Shown: in pieces, positions 48,116 to 57,906 of the stretch
Numbering within the stretch: position 1 is the first letter of the stretch
Layout of the letters: every line of letters starts with the position of its first letter
Assembly: GCF_000347635.1 (NCBI RefSeq)
Contig: NC_020514.1
Span: forward strand, 2,914,001 to 2,978,000
Direction of reading: 5' to 3'
Origin: Paraglaciecola psychrophila 170
Lineage (GTDB): Bacteria; Pseudomonadota; Gammaproteobacteria; Enterobacterales; Alteromonadaceae
DNA length: 64,000 nucleotides
The notes under the pieces: model-generated
The model's database searches: none
What the model was told of the DNA's origin: nothing
Seen by the model: only the letters and a program-made list of their open reading frames with translations
Program-made: the position numbers and the translations under genes

Positions 48116-48709
48116 ATGCAGAACTTAACGCTTTATCAAAAACATCAACAATTCGATGAGTTTTTTATGATCAATCACAATATTCCAGTCAATATGCGTT
48201 TATTAGCAGACGATTTTGTATTGCCCGAAATTGATGATTTACATCAACATATGCCTTACGAGTTTCAAATAGCTAGCGAACTTTCTGCCATCGACACAAA
48301 AGCCTTGCGACCACTTCGGCGTTTAGGTGAACACGCCATTGAGCTAGCAGAATTTCTGAATCATCAATCGCGAAAAATTGATTTAATGATGTCTCTGATT
48401 TTGCAACAACATGCAAATCATAAACATACTTATGATTCGATACAATTTGGCGGCGGCGGCATAGTTCTTAGTTGTGAAAACGAATTATCAATAGGCGGTA
48501 CCATTGAACTCAAGCTATTTCTAAGAGAAGAGGCCTCAGCCATTTTTTGTTTTGCTGAAGTTATTGCTTGTAAGCCTGTCGATGACACGTACCATGTGTC
48601 CTTGATTTTTACTCGTATACGTGAAGAAGATCAAGACTTGTTAGTCACAGCCAGTTTACATTTACAAACGGCAAATTTACGTAAACGCAAGAACCAAGAA
48701 AAAACCTAA
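48116..48709 (+). CDS. PilZ-domain protein
   Basis: From the ATG at 48116 (GGGAGAG upstream) the 197-residue protein has a helical N-terminal part and a PilZ-like beta-barrel (YDSIQFGGGGIVLSCENEL, IGGTIELKLFL, YHVSLIFTRIREEDQDLLV). The canonical RxxxR and DxSxxG c-di-GMP residues are only partly recognisable (SIQFGGGG in place of DIS-GG), so ligand binding is uncertain. It lies 23 bases before mfd on the same strand, as in other Alteromonadales. It diverges from lolC. Confidence 0.78.
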   Translation: MQNLTLYQKHQQFDEFFMINHNIPVNMRLLADDFVLPEIDDLHQHMPYEFQIASELSAIDTKALRPLRRLGEHAIELAEFLNHQSRKIDLMMSLILQQHANHKHTYDSIQFGGGGIVLSCENELSIGGTIELKLFLREEASAIFCFAEVIACKPVDDTYHVSLIFTRIREEDQDLLVTASLHLQTANLRKRKNQEKT

Positions 48710-48732
48710 AAGAACTAAAACGAAAGCGATCA

Positions 48733-51700
48733 ATGACTCAGAGTATTTTTTCACCGCCTTTACCAAACAACACCCTTAAAACCAAAAATGATATTCGCCA
48801 TTGGGGTAATCTCCAAGGCAGCAGCACGGCTCTTGTCTTGGCCAATGCCACGAAGCTGGCGACTGGCCCAATATTATTGGTTACCGCAGATACACCCAGT
48901 GCTATTAAGCTTGAAAAAGAGCTGGATTATTTTTTGCAGGATCAATCTGTCGATGTGCAACTATTTCCTGATTGGGAAACCCTGCCCTATGACAACTTTT
49001 CACCTCATCAAGATATTGTTTCACAGCGTCTAGAAACCCTCTACCAACTCACACAAAACGAACGTAGAGTGTTTATTGTACCCATCAATACCCTAATGAT
49101 GCGAATGGCACCGGTAGATTATATTAGTAGATATTTGCTGATATTGAAGATAAATCAAAAGTTAGAGATTAATAGTTTTCGCTCAGGATTAGAGCGCGCC
49201 GGCTATTTACATGTTAACCAAGTGATGGGTCACAGCGAGTTTTCTATACGTGGCAGTATCATCGATTTATTTCCTATGGGCAGTCAGCACCCTTATCGCA
49301 TAGATTTATTTGATGATGAAGTGGATACCATTCGGCATTTTGATCCGGAAACTCAGCGCTCCGGTGATAAGGTTGATGAAATAAAACTGTTACCTGCCAG
49401 AGAGTTTCCCACTGATAAAGAAGCCAGTTTGTTGTTTAGGCAGCAGTATCTCGGCAAGTTTGATGCAAATAACAGCAAAGAATCTATTTATTACCAAGTA
49501 GGTAAAGGCCTAATGCCAGGTGGTATAGAATATTATTTGCCGTTGTTTTTTGAAGAAACAGCTACGTTATTTGACTACCTGAATCAAGACACCACCGTAA
49601 TAATGCATGGTGATTTACAAACCGCACATGAAAATCATTGGAAAGATGTCAACCACAGATACGAACAACTGCGCTATAACCTCGCTAGGCCCTTATTGCC
49701 TCCTTCTGATATTTTTATGCGTTATGAAGAGCTATTTGGTGCCTTAAAAGAATGGCCAAGGGTTCAAATTCAAAACCAAGCCGCAGATGAGAAAAATGGT
49801 AGTGTTAACTTTGCCACTTCGCCGGTGGGTGACGTCGCTCTAAAACCACAAAATAAGGTACCCTGGACATCACTTAAACAACAAGTAGACCTGTGGCAAA
49901 AACAAAAAGTTAAAGTGTTGTTTAGCGCTGAATCTGCCGGGCGCCGTGAAGGTCTTTTAGAGATACTCGTAAAAGCAGAAATTAAACCCAAGGTTTTTGA
50001 AAGTTTTGATGACTTTATTAAAAGCGCCGAACCTGTTGGTATTTCTGTAGGTGCTGCCGAGTTTAGTTTTTTATTAAATGAACCAAAATGCGCGATTGCG
50101 TTTATCACCGAGACAGAATTACTCGGGCATAAAATCAGCCATCGTCGCAAGCGTGACAAACGCCAAGGCACCGATGAACATGCCATAATTCGAAACTTGG
50201 CAGAAATGCAGGTAGGCCAGCCAGTGGTGCATTTTGAACACGGAGTAGGTCGTTATTTAGGTTTGCAAACCCTAGATGCAGGCGGTATTACCACAGAATA
50301 CCTAACCATCGAATATGCCAAACAATCAAAGTTATATGTACCTGTTGCATCTCTGCACTTAATTAGCCGTTATAGCGGCGGTGATATTGACCATGCACCT
50401 CTGCATCATTTAGGCACCGACACCTGGTCTAAAGCCAAGAAAAAAGCTGCGGAAAAAGTCCGTGATGTAGCCGCTCAATTATTAGATGTGTACGCTAGAC
50501 GAGCTGCCAAACCTGGTTATGCGTTCAAAATTGCGTGGGACGAATATCAATCGTTCAGTGACAGCTTCCCCTTTGAAGAAACCATAGATCAGCAAAAAGC
50601 CATTAATGCCGTGATCCAAGATATGGGCTCGGCCAATGCCATGGACAGATTAGTTTGTGGTGATGTTGGTTTTGGTAAAACTGAAGTCGCAATGCGCGCA
50701 GCTTTTATTGCTGCCAATCAGGGTAAACAAGTTGCGATATTGGTCCCTACCACGTTACTTGCCAGTCAACATTTTGAAAATTTTAAAGATCGGTTTGTGA
50801 ATTGCCCTTTCAGAATTGAAGTATTGTCTCGATTTGTAAGTGCCAAAGATGCGAAAGAAACCATTAAGGCTATCGGTGAAGGTAAAGTTGATATAGTAGT
50901 GGGCACACATACGTTGTTACAAGACAGCCTTAAATTTAGTGACTTAGGTTTGGTCATCATCGACGAAGAACACAGGTTTGGGGTGCGCCAGAAAGAAAAA
51001 TTCAAAGCGCTGCGTTCAGATGTAGACATTCTAACGTTAACCGCTACCCCGATCCCAAGAACCCTGAATATGGCGTTAAGTGGGATGCGCGACTTGTCTA
51101 TTATCGCCACCCCTCCGGCTAAACGTCTGCCAATCAAAACCTTTGTACAGCAACGTAACAAAGGGTTAATTCGCGAAGCTATCATGCGTGAAATCTTGCG
51201 TGGTGGTCAGGTTTATTTCTTGCATAACGAAGTAGATACCATCGAGAGCACAGCACAAGAAATTGCAGAAATAGTCCCCGAAGCACGAATCGCTATTGGC
51301 CATGGCCAAATGCGTGAGCGTGAACTCGAAAAAGTCATGGCCGATTTTTATCACCAACGTTTTAATGTGTTGTTGTGTACCACTATTATTGAAACAGGTA
51401 TCGATGTGCCATCAGCTAATACAATAGTAATGGACCGGGCTGATCACCTTGGCCTGGCCCAATTACATCAATTGCGTGGTCGTGTTGGTCGCTCGCATCA
51501 TCAGGCCTATGCCTATTTGCTTACACCGCATCCAAGGCGATTAAGTAAAGATGCTGCGAAACGCCTAGATGCTATTTCATCGCTAGAAGAATTAGGCGCA
51601 GGTTTTGCCCTTGCCACTCATGATTTAGAAATTCGTGGCGCGGGGGAATTATTAGGCGATGGACAATCAGGGCAGATTTCCAGTATTGGTTTTACCTTAT

Positions 51701-52227
51701 ATATGGATATGCTGGACCAAGCAGTTGAAGCACTTAAAGAAGGCAAAGAGCCCTCTTTGGAAGCCGCTCTGGCTGAACAAACGGATATTGATTTACGTTT
51801 GCCGGCTCTGTTCCCGGATGATTATATTCCTGATGTGAATATGCGTTTATCTTTGTATAAAAAGTTGGCTAGTTGCAAAGATGAAAGAGCCGTCAATGAA
51901 TTACAAATAGAACTGATAGACAGATTTGGTTTATTACCTCAAAGTGCTAAAAACCTGTTAGATATGGCTATGCTTAAATTAAAAGCCAAACTAATTGGTA
52001 TTTCTAAAATAGAAGGTACTAATAAAGGTGGATTTGTAGAGTTCTCACAGAAAACCCAGATTGACCCAAGCTTTATTATCAAGCTAATTCAGTCGCAACC
52101 TAGAATTTACAAATTAGATGGGCCGCAAAAACTTAAATTTAACGTGCCTACTGAATCCGCCAAAGATAGACTTGAACTGTTCAATAATATGCTAACCGAG
52201 TTTAGCCAACAATTACGGGCTGCTTAA
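48733..52227 (+). CDS. mfd: Transcription-repair coupling factor Mfd
   Basis: The 1164-residue protein carries a UvrB-homology module at the start (LVTADTPSAIKLEKELDYFL), the RNA-polymerase-interaction domain (about 490-560, VGQPVVHFEHGVGRYLGL) and RecG-type helicase motifs: GDVGFGKTEVAMRAAF, VIIDEEHRFGVRQKEK and LLCTTIIETGIDVPSANTI. TRCF domain sequences follow at the C-terminus. It removes stalled RNA polymerase at lesions and recruits UvrA. The length equals that of typical Mfd proteins. The csiV gene overlaps its stop (TAATG). Confidence 0.97.
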   Translation: MTQSIFSPPLPNNTLKTKNDIRHWGNLQGSSTALVLANATKLATGPILLVTADTPSAIKLEKELDYFLQDQSVDVQLFPDWETLPYDNFSPHQDIVSQRLETLYQLTQNERRVFIVPINTLMMRMAPVDYISRYLLILKINQKLEINSFRSGLERAGYLHVNQVMGHSEFSIRGSIIDLFPMGSQHPYRIDLFDDEVDTIRHFDPETQRSGDKVDEIKLLPAREFPTDKEASLLFRQQYLGKFDANNSKESIYYQVGKGLMPGGIEYYLPLFFEETATLFDYLNQDTTVIMHGDLQTAHENHWKDVNHRYEQLRYNLARPLLPPSDIFMRYEELFGALKEWPRVQIQNQAADEKNGSVNFATSPVGDVALKPQNKVPWTSLKQQVDLWQKQKVKVLFSAESAGRREGLLEILVKAEIKPKVFESFDDFIKSAEPVGISVGAAEFSFLLNEPKCAIAFITETELLGHKISHRRKRDKRQGTDEHAIIRNLAEMQVGQPVVHFEHGVGRYLGLQTLDAGGITTEYLTIEYAKQSKLYVPVASLHLISRYSGGDIDHAPLHHLGTDTWSKAKKKAAEKVRDVAAQLLDVYARRAAKPGYAFKIAWDEYQSFSDSFPFEETIDQQKAINAVIQDMGSANAMDRLVCGDVGFGKTEVAMRAAFIAANQGKQVAILVPTTLLASQHFENFKDRFVNCPFRIEVLSRFVSAKDAKETIKAIGEGKVDIVVGTHTLLQDSLKFSDLGLVIIDEEHRFGVRQKEKFKALRSDVDILTLTATPIPRTLNMALSGMRDLSIIATPPAKRLPIKTFVQQRNKGLIREAIMREILRGGQVYFLHNEVDTIESTAQEIAEIVPEARIAIGHGQMRERELEKVMADFYHQRFNVLLCTTIIETGIDVPSANTIVMDRADHLGLAQLHQLRGRVGRSHHQAYAYLLTPHPRRLSKDAAKRLDAISSLEELGAGFALATHDLEIRGAGELLGDGQSGQISSIGFTLYMDMLDQAVEALKEGKEPSLEAALAEQTDIDLRLPALFPDDYIPDVNMRLSLYKKLASCKDERAVNELQIELIDRFGLLPQSAKNLLDMAMLKLKAKLIGISKIEGTNKGGFVEFSQKTQIDPSFIIKLIQSQPRIYKLDGPQKLKFNVPTESAKDRLELFNNMLTEFSQQLRAA

Positions 52228-53891
52228 TGACAGATAAAATGACTGTTCATACTCTAAAACAAATAATCATGGGTGCTTTTTCTTCAAGAGGTGCCATTGC
52301 AATTCTGCTTACTGCCAGCGTTTTAACTCAATCTGCGAATGCTGTTGAAAATGAGTGGTGGTTTGATGTAGAAGTGATTTTATTTGAACGCAATTTAGAG
52401 ACGGTCAATATCTCTGAAAAATTCAAACAATCACGGCTTGAAAAACCATCTAGCGACATTCTGGATTTACTTACGCCTTATTTGAAACCTGATTTAAGCT
52501 ATTTACGGGCTGGTTTGCCGTATTGCCGGGCTTCAAAGCAACTAGCAGTAAAAACACAATATGAACAAGATTTTGCCTTTGCCATGCCAGTGCTCAAAAC
52601 CAATGCGTCATCTTTTGCGCAGAAAGATGAAGAACAAAAACAAAAAAGCCAAATCTTAGCCGTTGACGCTGATGAAAACTTTCAATATCAAGTCGCTTCT
52701 ACAGATATATTTGCAAATACCGATAACAGTAAACCTTCAGCTAAGACCGCTGACGCCGGAAATGTTAGTTTTTATAACTCAGAACAAAACCTTAATAATG
52801 ACGAAGATCATCAAGCCAACACAGCTCAAACTCCAGAGACAAATTTAGCTCGCCCCCCTATTGAGGTGAAATTCGTCGAATGGCAACTTCCTAGTAATTT
52901 ACTGTGTGCCTATGCCGAACAAATTGATCCATCTTTTGATTCGATTATAGCATTACAAAGTGACAGTACTAGCGGTCAGCATAGTGATCTAATAAAGCGC
53001 GTTCCCGACATCATAGACGGAACTGAATGGCAAACAAAACGCGGTGCCTTTTTGTTACCCACAGCAACCATGTATATGAATGAGTTGTATGAGAAAATTA
53101 AAAAGCAGCGAGATATCACACCAATCCTACATGTAAATTGGCGTCAAGAAGTTAAATTTGGACGAGAAGATGCACACACATTTAGATTGTTTGCAGGTGA
53201 AAACTTTGCAGAGCAATTTGATGCCAATGGTATACCTGTAGTTGACGATACAGATAGTTTGTTTGATAGTTTGAATCAACCTACAGACGAGTATTACCTA
53301 CCTGACCAAGAACTAGTCGGGTTAACTCCAGAACAACAACAAGCGCTCATAAAACATATTAATGGCATAGGAGCAGAAGCAGTAACTGAAGACTTATTTG
53401 CAAGAATTGCTGCTGCGTTGGCAGATGAATCGCCCATCAATATTGAACAAGACGACACCCAAAATACGCAGCAAACACCTATGGAAAATACTGCAATTCT
53501 CAAAGAACTATGGAGATTAGACGGTGGTATAACCGTCTACCTGCGTAACGTTGGGCGCATACCCTATTTGCACATCGATAGTAATTTGGATTTTAGACAA
53601 CCAATATTCGATCTAAAGAAAGCTTTGCGAGTACCAGGTTTATCGACTAATTACTCTGGCCAAGATGCAATAGCAGTCAACCCGTTGCTGCAACCGGGCT
53701 CTTTACAAACGATCTCGCAACAACCGAATTTTTTACGGAGTGTTAATTTTAATCAGCTGAGGCGTGTGATCAGCAAACAAGTCCATTATTTTGACCATCC
53801 ATTATTTGGTATGATAGTACGCATTAATCGTTATCGTTGGCCAGAAACTGAACAAGAAACCGACATAAATAACTCTGAATCACATCATTGA
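52227..53891 (+). CDS. csiV: CsiV-family peptidoglycan-binding protein, expanded form
   Basis: The 554-residue protein has a signal peptide (about residues 15-37, ending SANA), then the CsiV opening ENEWWFDVEVILFERN. The closing LDGGITVYLRNVGRIPYLHIDSNLDFRQ and HYFDHPLFGMIVRINRYRW are also family features. CsiV localises to the septum and supports LpoA/PBP1a activity in Vibrio. This version is about twice the Vibrio length because of long, acidic, glutamine-rich inserts (about 130-230 and 360-430). The start codon overlaps the mfd stop, so it is coupled to mfd. Confidence 0.85.
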   Translation: MTDKMTVHTLKQIIMGAFSSRGAIAILLTASVLTQSANAVENEWWFDVEVILFERNLETVNISEKFKQSRLEKPSSDILDLLTPYLKPDLSYLRAGLPYCRASKQLAVKTQYEQDFAFAMPVLKTNASSFAQKDEEQKQKSQILAVDADENFQYQVASTDIFANTDNSKPSAKTADAGNVSFYNSEQNLNNDEDHQANTAQTPETNLARPPIEVKFVEWQLPSNLLCAYAEQIDPSFDSIIALQSDSTSGQHSDLIKRVPDIIDGTEWQTKRGAFLLPTATMYMNELYEKIKKQRDITPILHVNWRQEVKFGREDAHTFRLFAGENFAEQFDANGIPVVDDTDSLFDSLNQPTDEYYLPDQELVGLTPEQQQALIKHINGIGAEAVTEDLFARIAAALADESPINIEQDDTQNTQQTPMENTAILKELWRLDGGITVYLRNVGRIPYLHIDSNLDFRQPIFDLKKALRVPGLSTNYSGQDAIAVNPLLQPGSLQTISQQPNFLRSVNFNQLRRVISKQVHYFDHPLFGMIVRINRYRWPETEQETDINNSESHH

Positions 53892-53989
53892 TTTTTATTT
53901 AGCGCCCTAGTAAACCTGGTGCTAATGATAAACGACTTTCATAAGCCCCAGCTTTGACAAAGCAGTATTATATTAATGACCGAGCACAA

Positions 53990-54015
53990 AAAAGCCGTCA
54001 TATATGACGGCTTTT
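53990..54015. terminator. Bidirectional terminator between csiV and the TonB receptor gene
   Basis: AAAAGCCGTCATA and its exact complement form a 26-base palindrome with A tracts on one side and T tracts on the other. It is suited to stop both converging transcripts. Confidence 0.9.
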
Positions 54016-54037
54016 GAATTTAACAACAGTTTAAATA

Positions 54038-56674
54038 TTAAAAGATATAGTTCAAACGTGCGTAGTAGTAACCACCTTGCCAATCAACGTTATTGCCTGA
54101 CCAGTATACGGCCCCACAACAATCGTCACTTGAACCGTTAACACCATCCTTTTCGGGGTAAGTATCAAAGATATTTCGAGCACCTGCTGCTAGAGATAAA
54201 CCATCATTAATTTGATAATTCAATTCTAAATCGAACATCACACCTGCATCATACTCCTGTACGACCGTTGCAGAAGAGTTAATAGCATTTTCATATGTGC
54301 CGTAAAAATTAGCACGTATCAGTACACTTAACATATCAAAACTATGCTTAGCAGATAATACGCCACGCCATTTAGGAAGTGCATTTTCTAAATCATACTC
54401 ATCTTCACTGTTCAGGTACAAAGATGCATCTGAATCAATTTCAGTTGAGTTATAGTTTAATGACCCAGTTAAAACGGTGTCATCCATAGTATAAGTAGCA
54501 ACAATATCCATACCATTAGTGACAGTATCAAAAGCATTTTGGAAGTAATTTACGCCACCAATAGTATTTGCCCCGTCAACATCTGCCGCAACCAATGCCA
54601 AATATTTATCATAGGCATCACCAGAATCTGGATCCGTTGATACATCAATTGTAGATACCGCATAAAAACGGTCTTCTAGCTCAATGCGATAAAAGTCGAC
54701 AGTAAGGCTTAATGCATCAAAACTACCCGCCATACCTAAACTATAGTTCAAAGATGTTTCAGGTTTTAATGCATCTGCACCAAGAGCCTGACCAACAGAG
54801 CTTAATGCAGGGAAAAGACCGGTAGCCACTGGAAGGCCATCTGGCAATCGAGTAGAAACGTTTGTAGTACCTTGTTGTCCTGGTGTAGGCGCTCTAAAGC
54901 CTGTTCCTACAGAGCCACGTAAATTAACATCATCAGTTAAACTGTATTTGAAGGCGACTTTACCTACTAATTCAGAACCAAAATCAGAGTAATCTTCATA
55001 TCGTAAGGCGCCTTGCAGGAATAACGCATCAGTAACATCGGTACTTAGATCTACATATATTCCTGCCATATCACGGTCGTAAGTCTCTGAATATATGTCA
55101 GAGTATCCAGGGAAGCCGTTAGAGCCTACACCTACTGCGGTATATACGGCATCATCAGAATCAGTACAATCTAAAGTAGAACCTACTGAAATCACTGCTA
55201 AACCGTCAGTGCTAGCTGAACCATCATCATTACAAAAACCATGAGGATCAGGACTTGAATACGCGCCGACATTATAAGAATCTGGGTCACCTTCCACTAG
55301 CTCATAACTTTCTTCCATATAAGTTAAACCAAAGGCTAGTACAACTTCGGTAGAAAATCCCATATCAAAAAACTGAGTAAAGTCAGCTGACAATTGCAAT
55401 TCTTCGTTAATCAAGTCACCAGGGTGAAATTTAGTTGGAGAATCGGGACCCATAGAAGGGTTAATAGTATTTTCCAATGTGTATTCAATTTTATTTGACC
55501 CATAACGCGCACTGAAGTCATACTTCATTTCGTTGGCAAACTCACCTTCCAAGCCACTGACTAATGAGAAATCAGTAATTTCACCAGTAAATCTAGGCGT
55601 AAAACCACCCGGGAATTTTTCAAGAGGTGAATATAGTGAACCGTTTTCTAAGCGAATATCTTCAATGGTACCGTTACCTGGGTAACGATAATAAAAACTA
55701 CCATCACCTTCACTGGCAGAATAGTTACCAAATGCATATAACTTCATGGTATCGCTAAATTCATAGCCTGAGTTGAAGAACAACCGAGTAGCTGAATTAT
55801 TGGGTTGTCCCCAAGGTTGTACTACATCTTCACCACCTAAATTAGCATCAGCTAAACCAGCGATAAATGCTTCCTCAGAATAACCAGATAATGAGGTATC
55901 CAGACCGGTTAAGAAATCGGCACTATTCACATCTACACATGCCCAACTTTCACAGTATTGTTCTCCGCGATTTGTTGAGCTGGTATCAGATATTTCTCCT
56001 GACAGACTAAAGAAACCTTTATCGCCAAGTGCAAAACCAATGTTACCGGTAACAGTGAATTGCTCTCCATCACCTTCATAATATTGCCCCATATCGACTG
56101 ATAATGAACCACCTTCACTGTTGTCTTTCAACTGAAAGTTTATTACCCCAGCGATAGCATCTGAACCATATTGCGCTGCAGCTCCATCACGAAGTACTTC
56201 AACTCCCTTAAGTGCAGAAGAAGGAATAGTCGCAATATCTGCTCCTTGAGTACCTGAACCGCCTATTTGCACTAAAGCGGAACGATGACGTCTTTTTGAG
56301 TTAATCAAAACCAACGTTTTATCGGTTGGCATACCACGTAAGCTAGCTGGTCGTATAAAAGATCCCCCATCCGAAATAGGCTGGCGACCCAAAGAATAAG
56401 ACGGAACCAAGGTTTTTAATATGTCATTAGTATCAGTAAAAGGAACAGCTACTAAGTCATCTTCACTAAATACATCGACAGGTACAGCTGAATCTGCAAT
56501 TGATCTAGGTGCCCCACGAGAGCCTGTAATAATGACTTTTTCAACATTATCTGAGGCGGCATTGTCAGGCGCTGACGATTCTTGTGCCATAACCGACGAC
56601 AAACCAACAGTGCTGATTGCGCAAGACATTAGACCCATTTTAATGGCTTTGCTGAGCTTATTTTGTTTTAACAT
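54038..56674 (-). CDS. TonB-dependent receptor of the amine-oxidation locus
   Basis: The 878-residue protein has a signal peptide (to VMAQ), a TonB box (DNVEKVIITGSR), a plug domain (VLINSKRRHRSALVQIGGSG, VEVLRDGAAAQYGSDAIAGVINFQL) and a long beta-barrel ending YYYARLNYIF with the terminal phenylalanine. The plug signature RDGAAAQYGSDAIAGVINFQL is typical of large TonB receptors of marine bacteria with organic substrates. It lies downstream of the ridA-type gene on the same strand with a 108-base gap, so it may have its own promoter. It probably imports the substrate or a product of the oxidase. Confidence 0.9.
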   Translation of the reverse strand: MLKQNKLSKAIKMGLMSCAISTVGLSSVMAQESSAPDNAASDNVEKVIITGSRGAPRSIADSAVPVDVFSEDDLVAVPFTDTNDILKTLVPSYSLGRQPISDGGSFIRPASLRGMPTDKTLVLINSKRRHRSALVQIGGSGTQGADIATIPSSALKGVEVLRDGAAAQYGSDAIAGVINFQLKDNSEGGSLSVDMGQYYEGDGEQFTVTGNIGFALGDKGFFSLSGEISDTSSTNRGEQYCESWACVDVNSADFLTGLDTSLSGYSEEAFIAGLADANLGGEDVVQPWGQPNNSATRLFFNSGYEFSDTMKLYAFGNYSASEGDGSFYYRYPGNGTIEDIRLENGSLYSPLEKFPGGFTPRFTGEITDFSLVSGLEGEFANEMKYDFSARYGSNKIEYTLENTINPSMGPDSPTKFHPGDLINEELQLSADFTQFFDMGFSTEVVLAFGLTYMEESYELVEGDPDSYNVGAYSSPDPHGFCNDDGSASTDGLAVISVGSTLDCTDSDDAVYTAVGVGSNGFPGYSDIYSETYDRDMAGIYVDLSTDVTDALFLQGALRYEDYSDFGSELVGKVAFKYSLTDDVNLRGSVGTGFRAPTPGQQGTTNVSTRLPDGLPVATGLFPALSSVGQALGADALKPETSLNYSLGMAGSFDALSLTVDFYRIELEDRFYAVSTIDVSTDPDSGDAYDKYLALVAADVDGANTIGGVNYFQNAFDTVTNGMDIVATYTMDDTVLTGSLNYNSTEIDSDASLYLNSEDEYDLENALPKWRGVLSAKHSFDMLSVLIRANFYGTYENAINSSATVVQEYDAGVMFDLELNYQINDGLSLAAGARNIFDTYPEKDGVNGSSDDCCGAVYWSGNNVDWQGGYYYARLNYIF

Positions 56675-56782
56675 GGTTTTCCCCAGTTTTATTATGTGTG
56701 TTCAAATTGATATGACTAGATTTTTTATTGTTTATTATTTTTCCCTACCTAGTTGATAGAGAAAAATGTTTATTTCGAATCG

Positions 56783-57277
56783 TTATTCTGGTTTAGCTAT
56801 GACCATTTCGATTTCGATCAACATATTCGGCCCACCGGCTAAACCCGCGATTTGAAACGCTGAACGTGCAGGTTTATTAGGCTGTTCCTTGGTACCAAAA
56901 TATTTGGTGTAGGCTTTCATAAAACCACCAAAGTCCATTTTTCCATCCATTGCAGGGTCGCCGACTAAGAAGACTTGCATTTTGATTACATCACCAAAAT
57001 CCACGCCCAACTCTTTGAACGAGCCCTCAAAACGTTTAAATACATTTAATGCTTGAGTTTCAGTATCACCGTAGTATTCGCGGCTACCTTTTGTGGCTTC
57101 AGCGTTAACTGGCCCAGGCACCATGCCACTATGAAAAATGAGAGTAGTATCAGGTGTTACTTCAACAGCCCGAGAAATTGGGAACGTACTGTTATTGGGT
57201 AATGCATGGCGAGTAACGTCAGCTAATGCACTAGTGGCAAACATAGCTGTCGCTGCAAATAACATGTGTTTTTTCAT
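56783..57277 (-). CDS. RidA-family protein with a signal peptide (exported)
   Basis: The 164-residue protein starts with MKKHMLFAATAMFATSALA, a cleavable signal, followed by a RidA/YjgF domain. Key segments are AVEVTPDTTLIFHSGMVPGP, TETQALNVFKRFEGSFKELGVDFGDVIKMQVFL and NKPARSAFQIAGL, whose arginine is the conserved catalytic residue. RidA proteins hydrolyse reactive enamines and imines to ketones and ammonia. Most are cytoplasmic; this one is directed to the periplasm, where the neighbouring flavin amine oxidase would release imines. AGGAG precedes the start. It follows the cytochrome gene by 17 bases. Confidence 0.87.
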   Translation of the reverse strand: MKKHMLFAATAMFATSALADVTRHALPNNSTFPISRAVEVTPDTTLIFHSGMVPGPVNAEATKGSREYYGDTETQALNVFKRFEGSFKELGVDFGDVIKMQVFLVGDPAMDGKMDFGGFMKAYTKYFGTKEQPNKPARSAFQIAGLAGGPNMLIEIEMVIAKPE

Positions 57278-57294
57278 AAAAATACTCCTAAAAA

Positions 57295-57906
57295 TTACTT
57301 TAATTGTTGAATATAAGCGGCAACGTTAGCTGCATCTTGTTCCGATGTAACAACAGCACTTGCTGCCTTCATCTGCTGTCCATACGTGTCACTCACCTCT
57401 GCACCACGAAGACCCAGACGAAAATGATTAAGTTGGGTTACTATGTACCAATCGTTTAAACTGCTTAATTTTGGCGCGCCGAGAGTTTCATTACCTACGG
57501 CTTGAGGGCCGTGACAAGCTGCACACGTTTGATAAAGTGCCTTTCCAGCTTGCGCATCGGCATGAATGCTAGAAGTAGGCTTAGCTGAATTTGTTTTAGT
57601 GACCCATTTGGCAATATCGGTAAGTTGTTGGTCAGACAGATTGCTCACCATCTTCATCATTTCACCTCCGGTGGCATCATCAGGATGGGCCCCTCTCATG
57701 CCACTTTTAAATTTTTTCAACTGACGTTCGATATACCATTGAGATAAGCCCGTTAGCCTTGGCGCACCAATATTGACATTGCCTTTTAATTGACTACCGT
57801 GGCAAACGGTACAATATACAAGGCTTTCAGGCGTTATGGCCTCCTCTGCGATAACGCTATAGGAAAGACTAAAAAGTAAGGTGAAAACTGCTGATTTAAC
57901 TAACAT
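57295..57906 (-). CDS. Periplasmic di-haem cytochrome c (c4-type)
   Basis: The ATG at 57904-57906 has a strong GGGGAGG ribosome site six bases upstream. The 203-residue product has a signal peptide (to SVIA) and two haem-binding motifs, CTVCH (32-36) and CAACH (128-132), each followed by a methionine-bearing segment (GGEMMKMVSNL and YGQQMKAASAV). Two repeated class I domains are the layout of cytochrome c4. Its start overlaps the end of the amine oxidase gene by 11 bases, so coupled translation is likely. It is the probable electron acceptor of that enzyme. Confidence 0.92.
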   Translation of the reverse strand: MLVKSAVFTLLFSLSYSVIAEEAITPESLVYCTVCHGSQLKGNVNIGAPRLTGLSQWYIERQLKKFKSGMRGAHPDDATGGEMMKMVSNLSDQQLTDIAKWVTKTNSAKPTSSIHADAQAGKALYQTCAACHGPQAVGNETLGAPKLSSLNDWYIVTQLNHFRLGLRGAEVSDTYGQQMKAASAVVTSEQDAANVAAYIQQLK

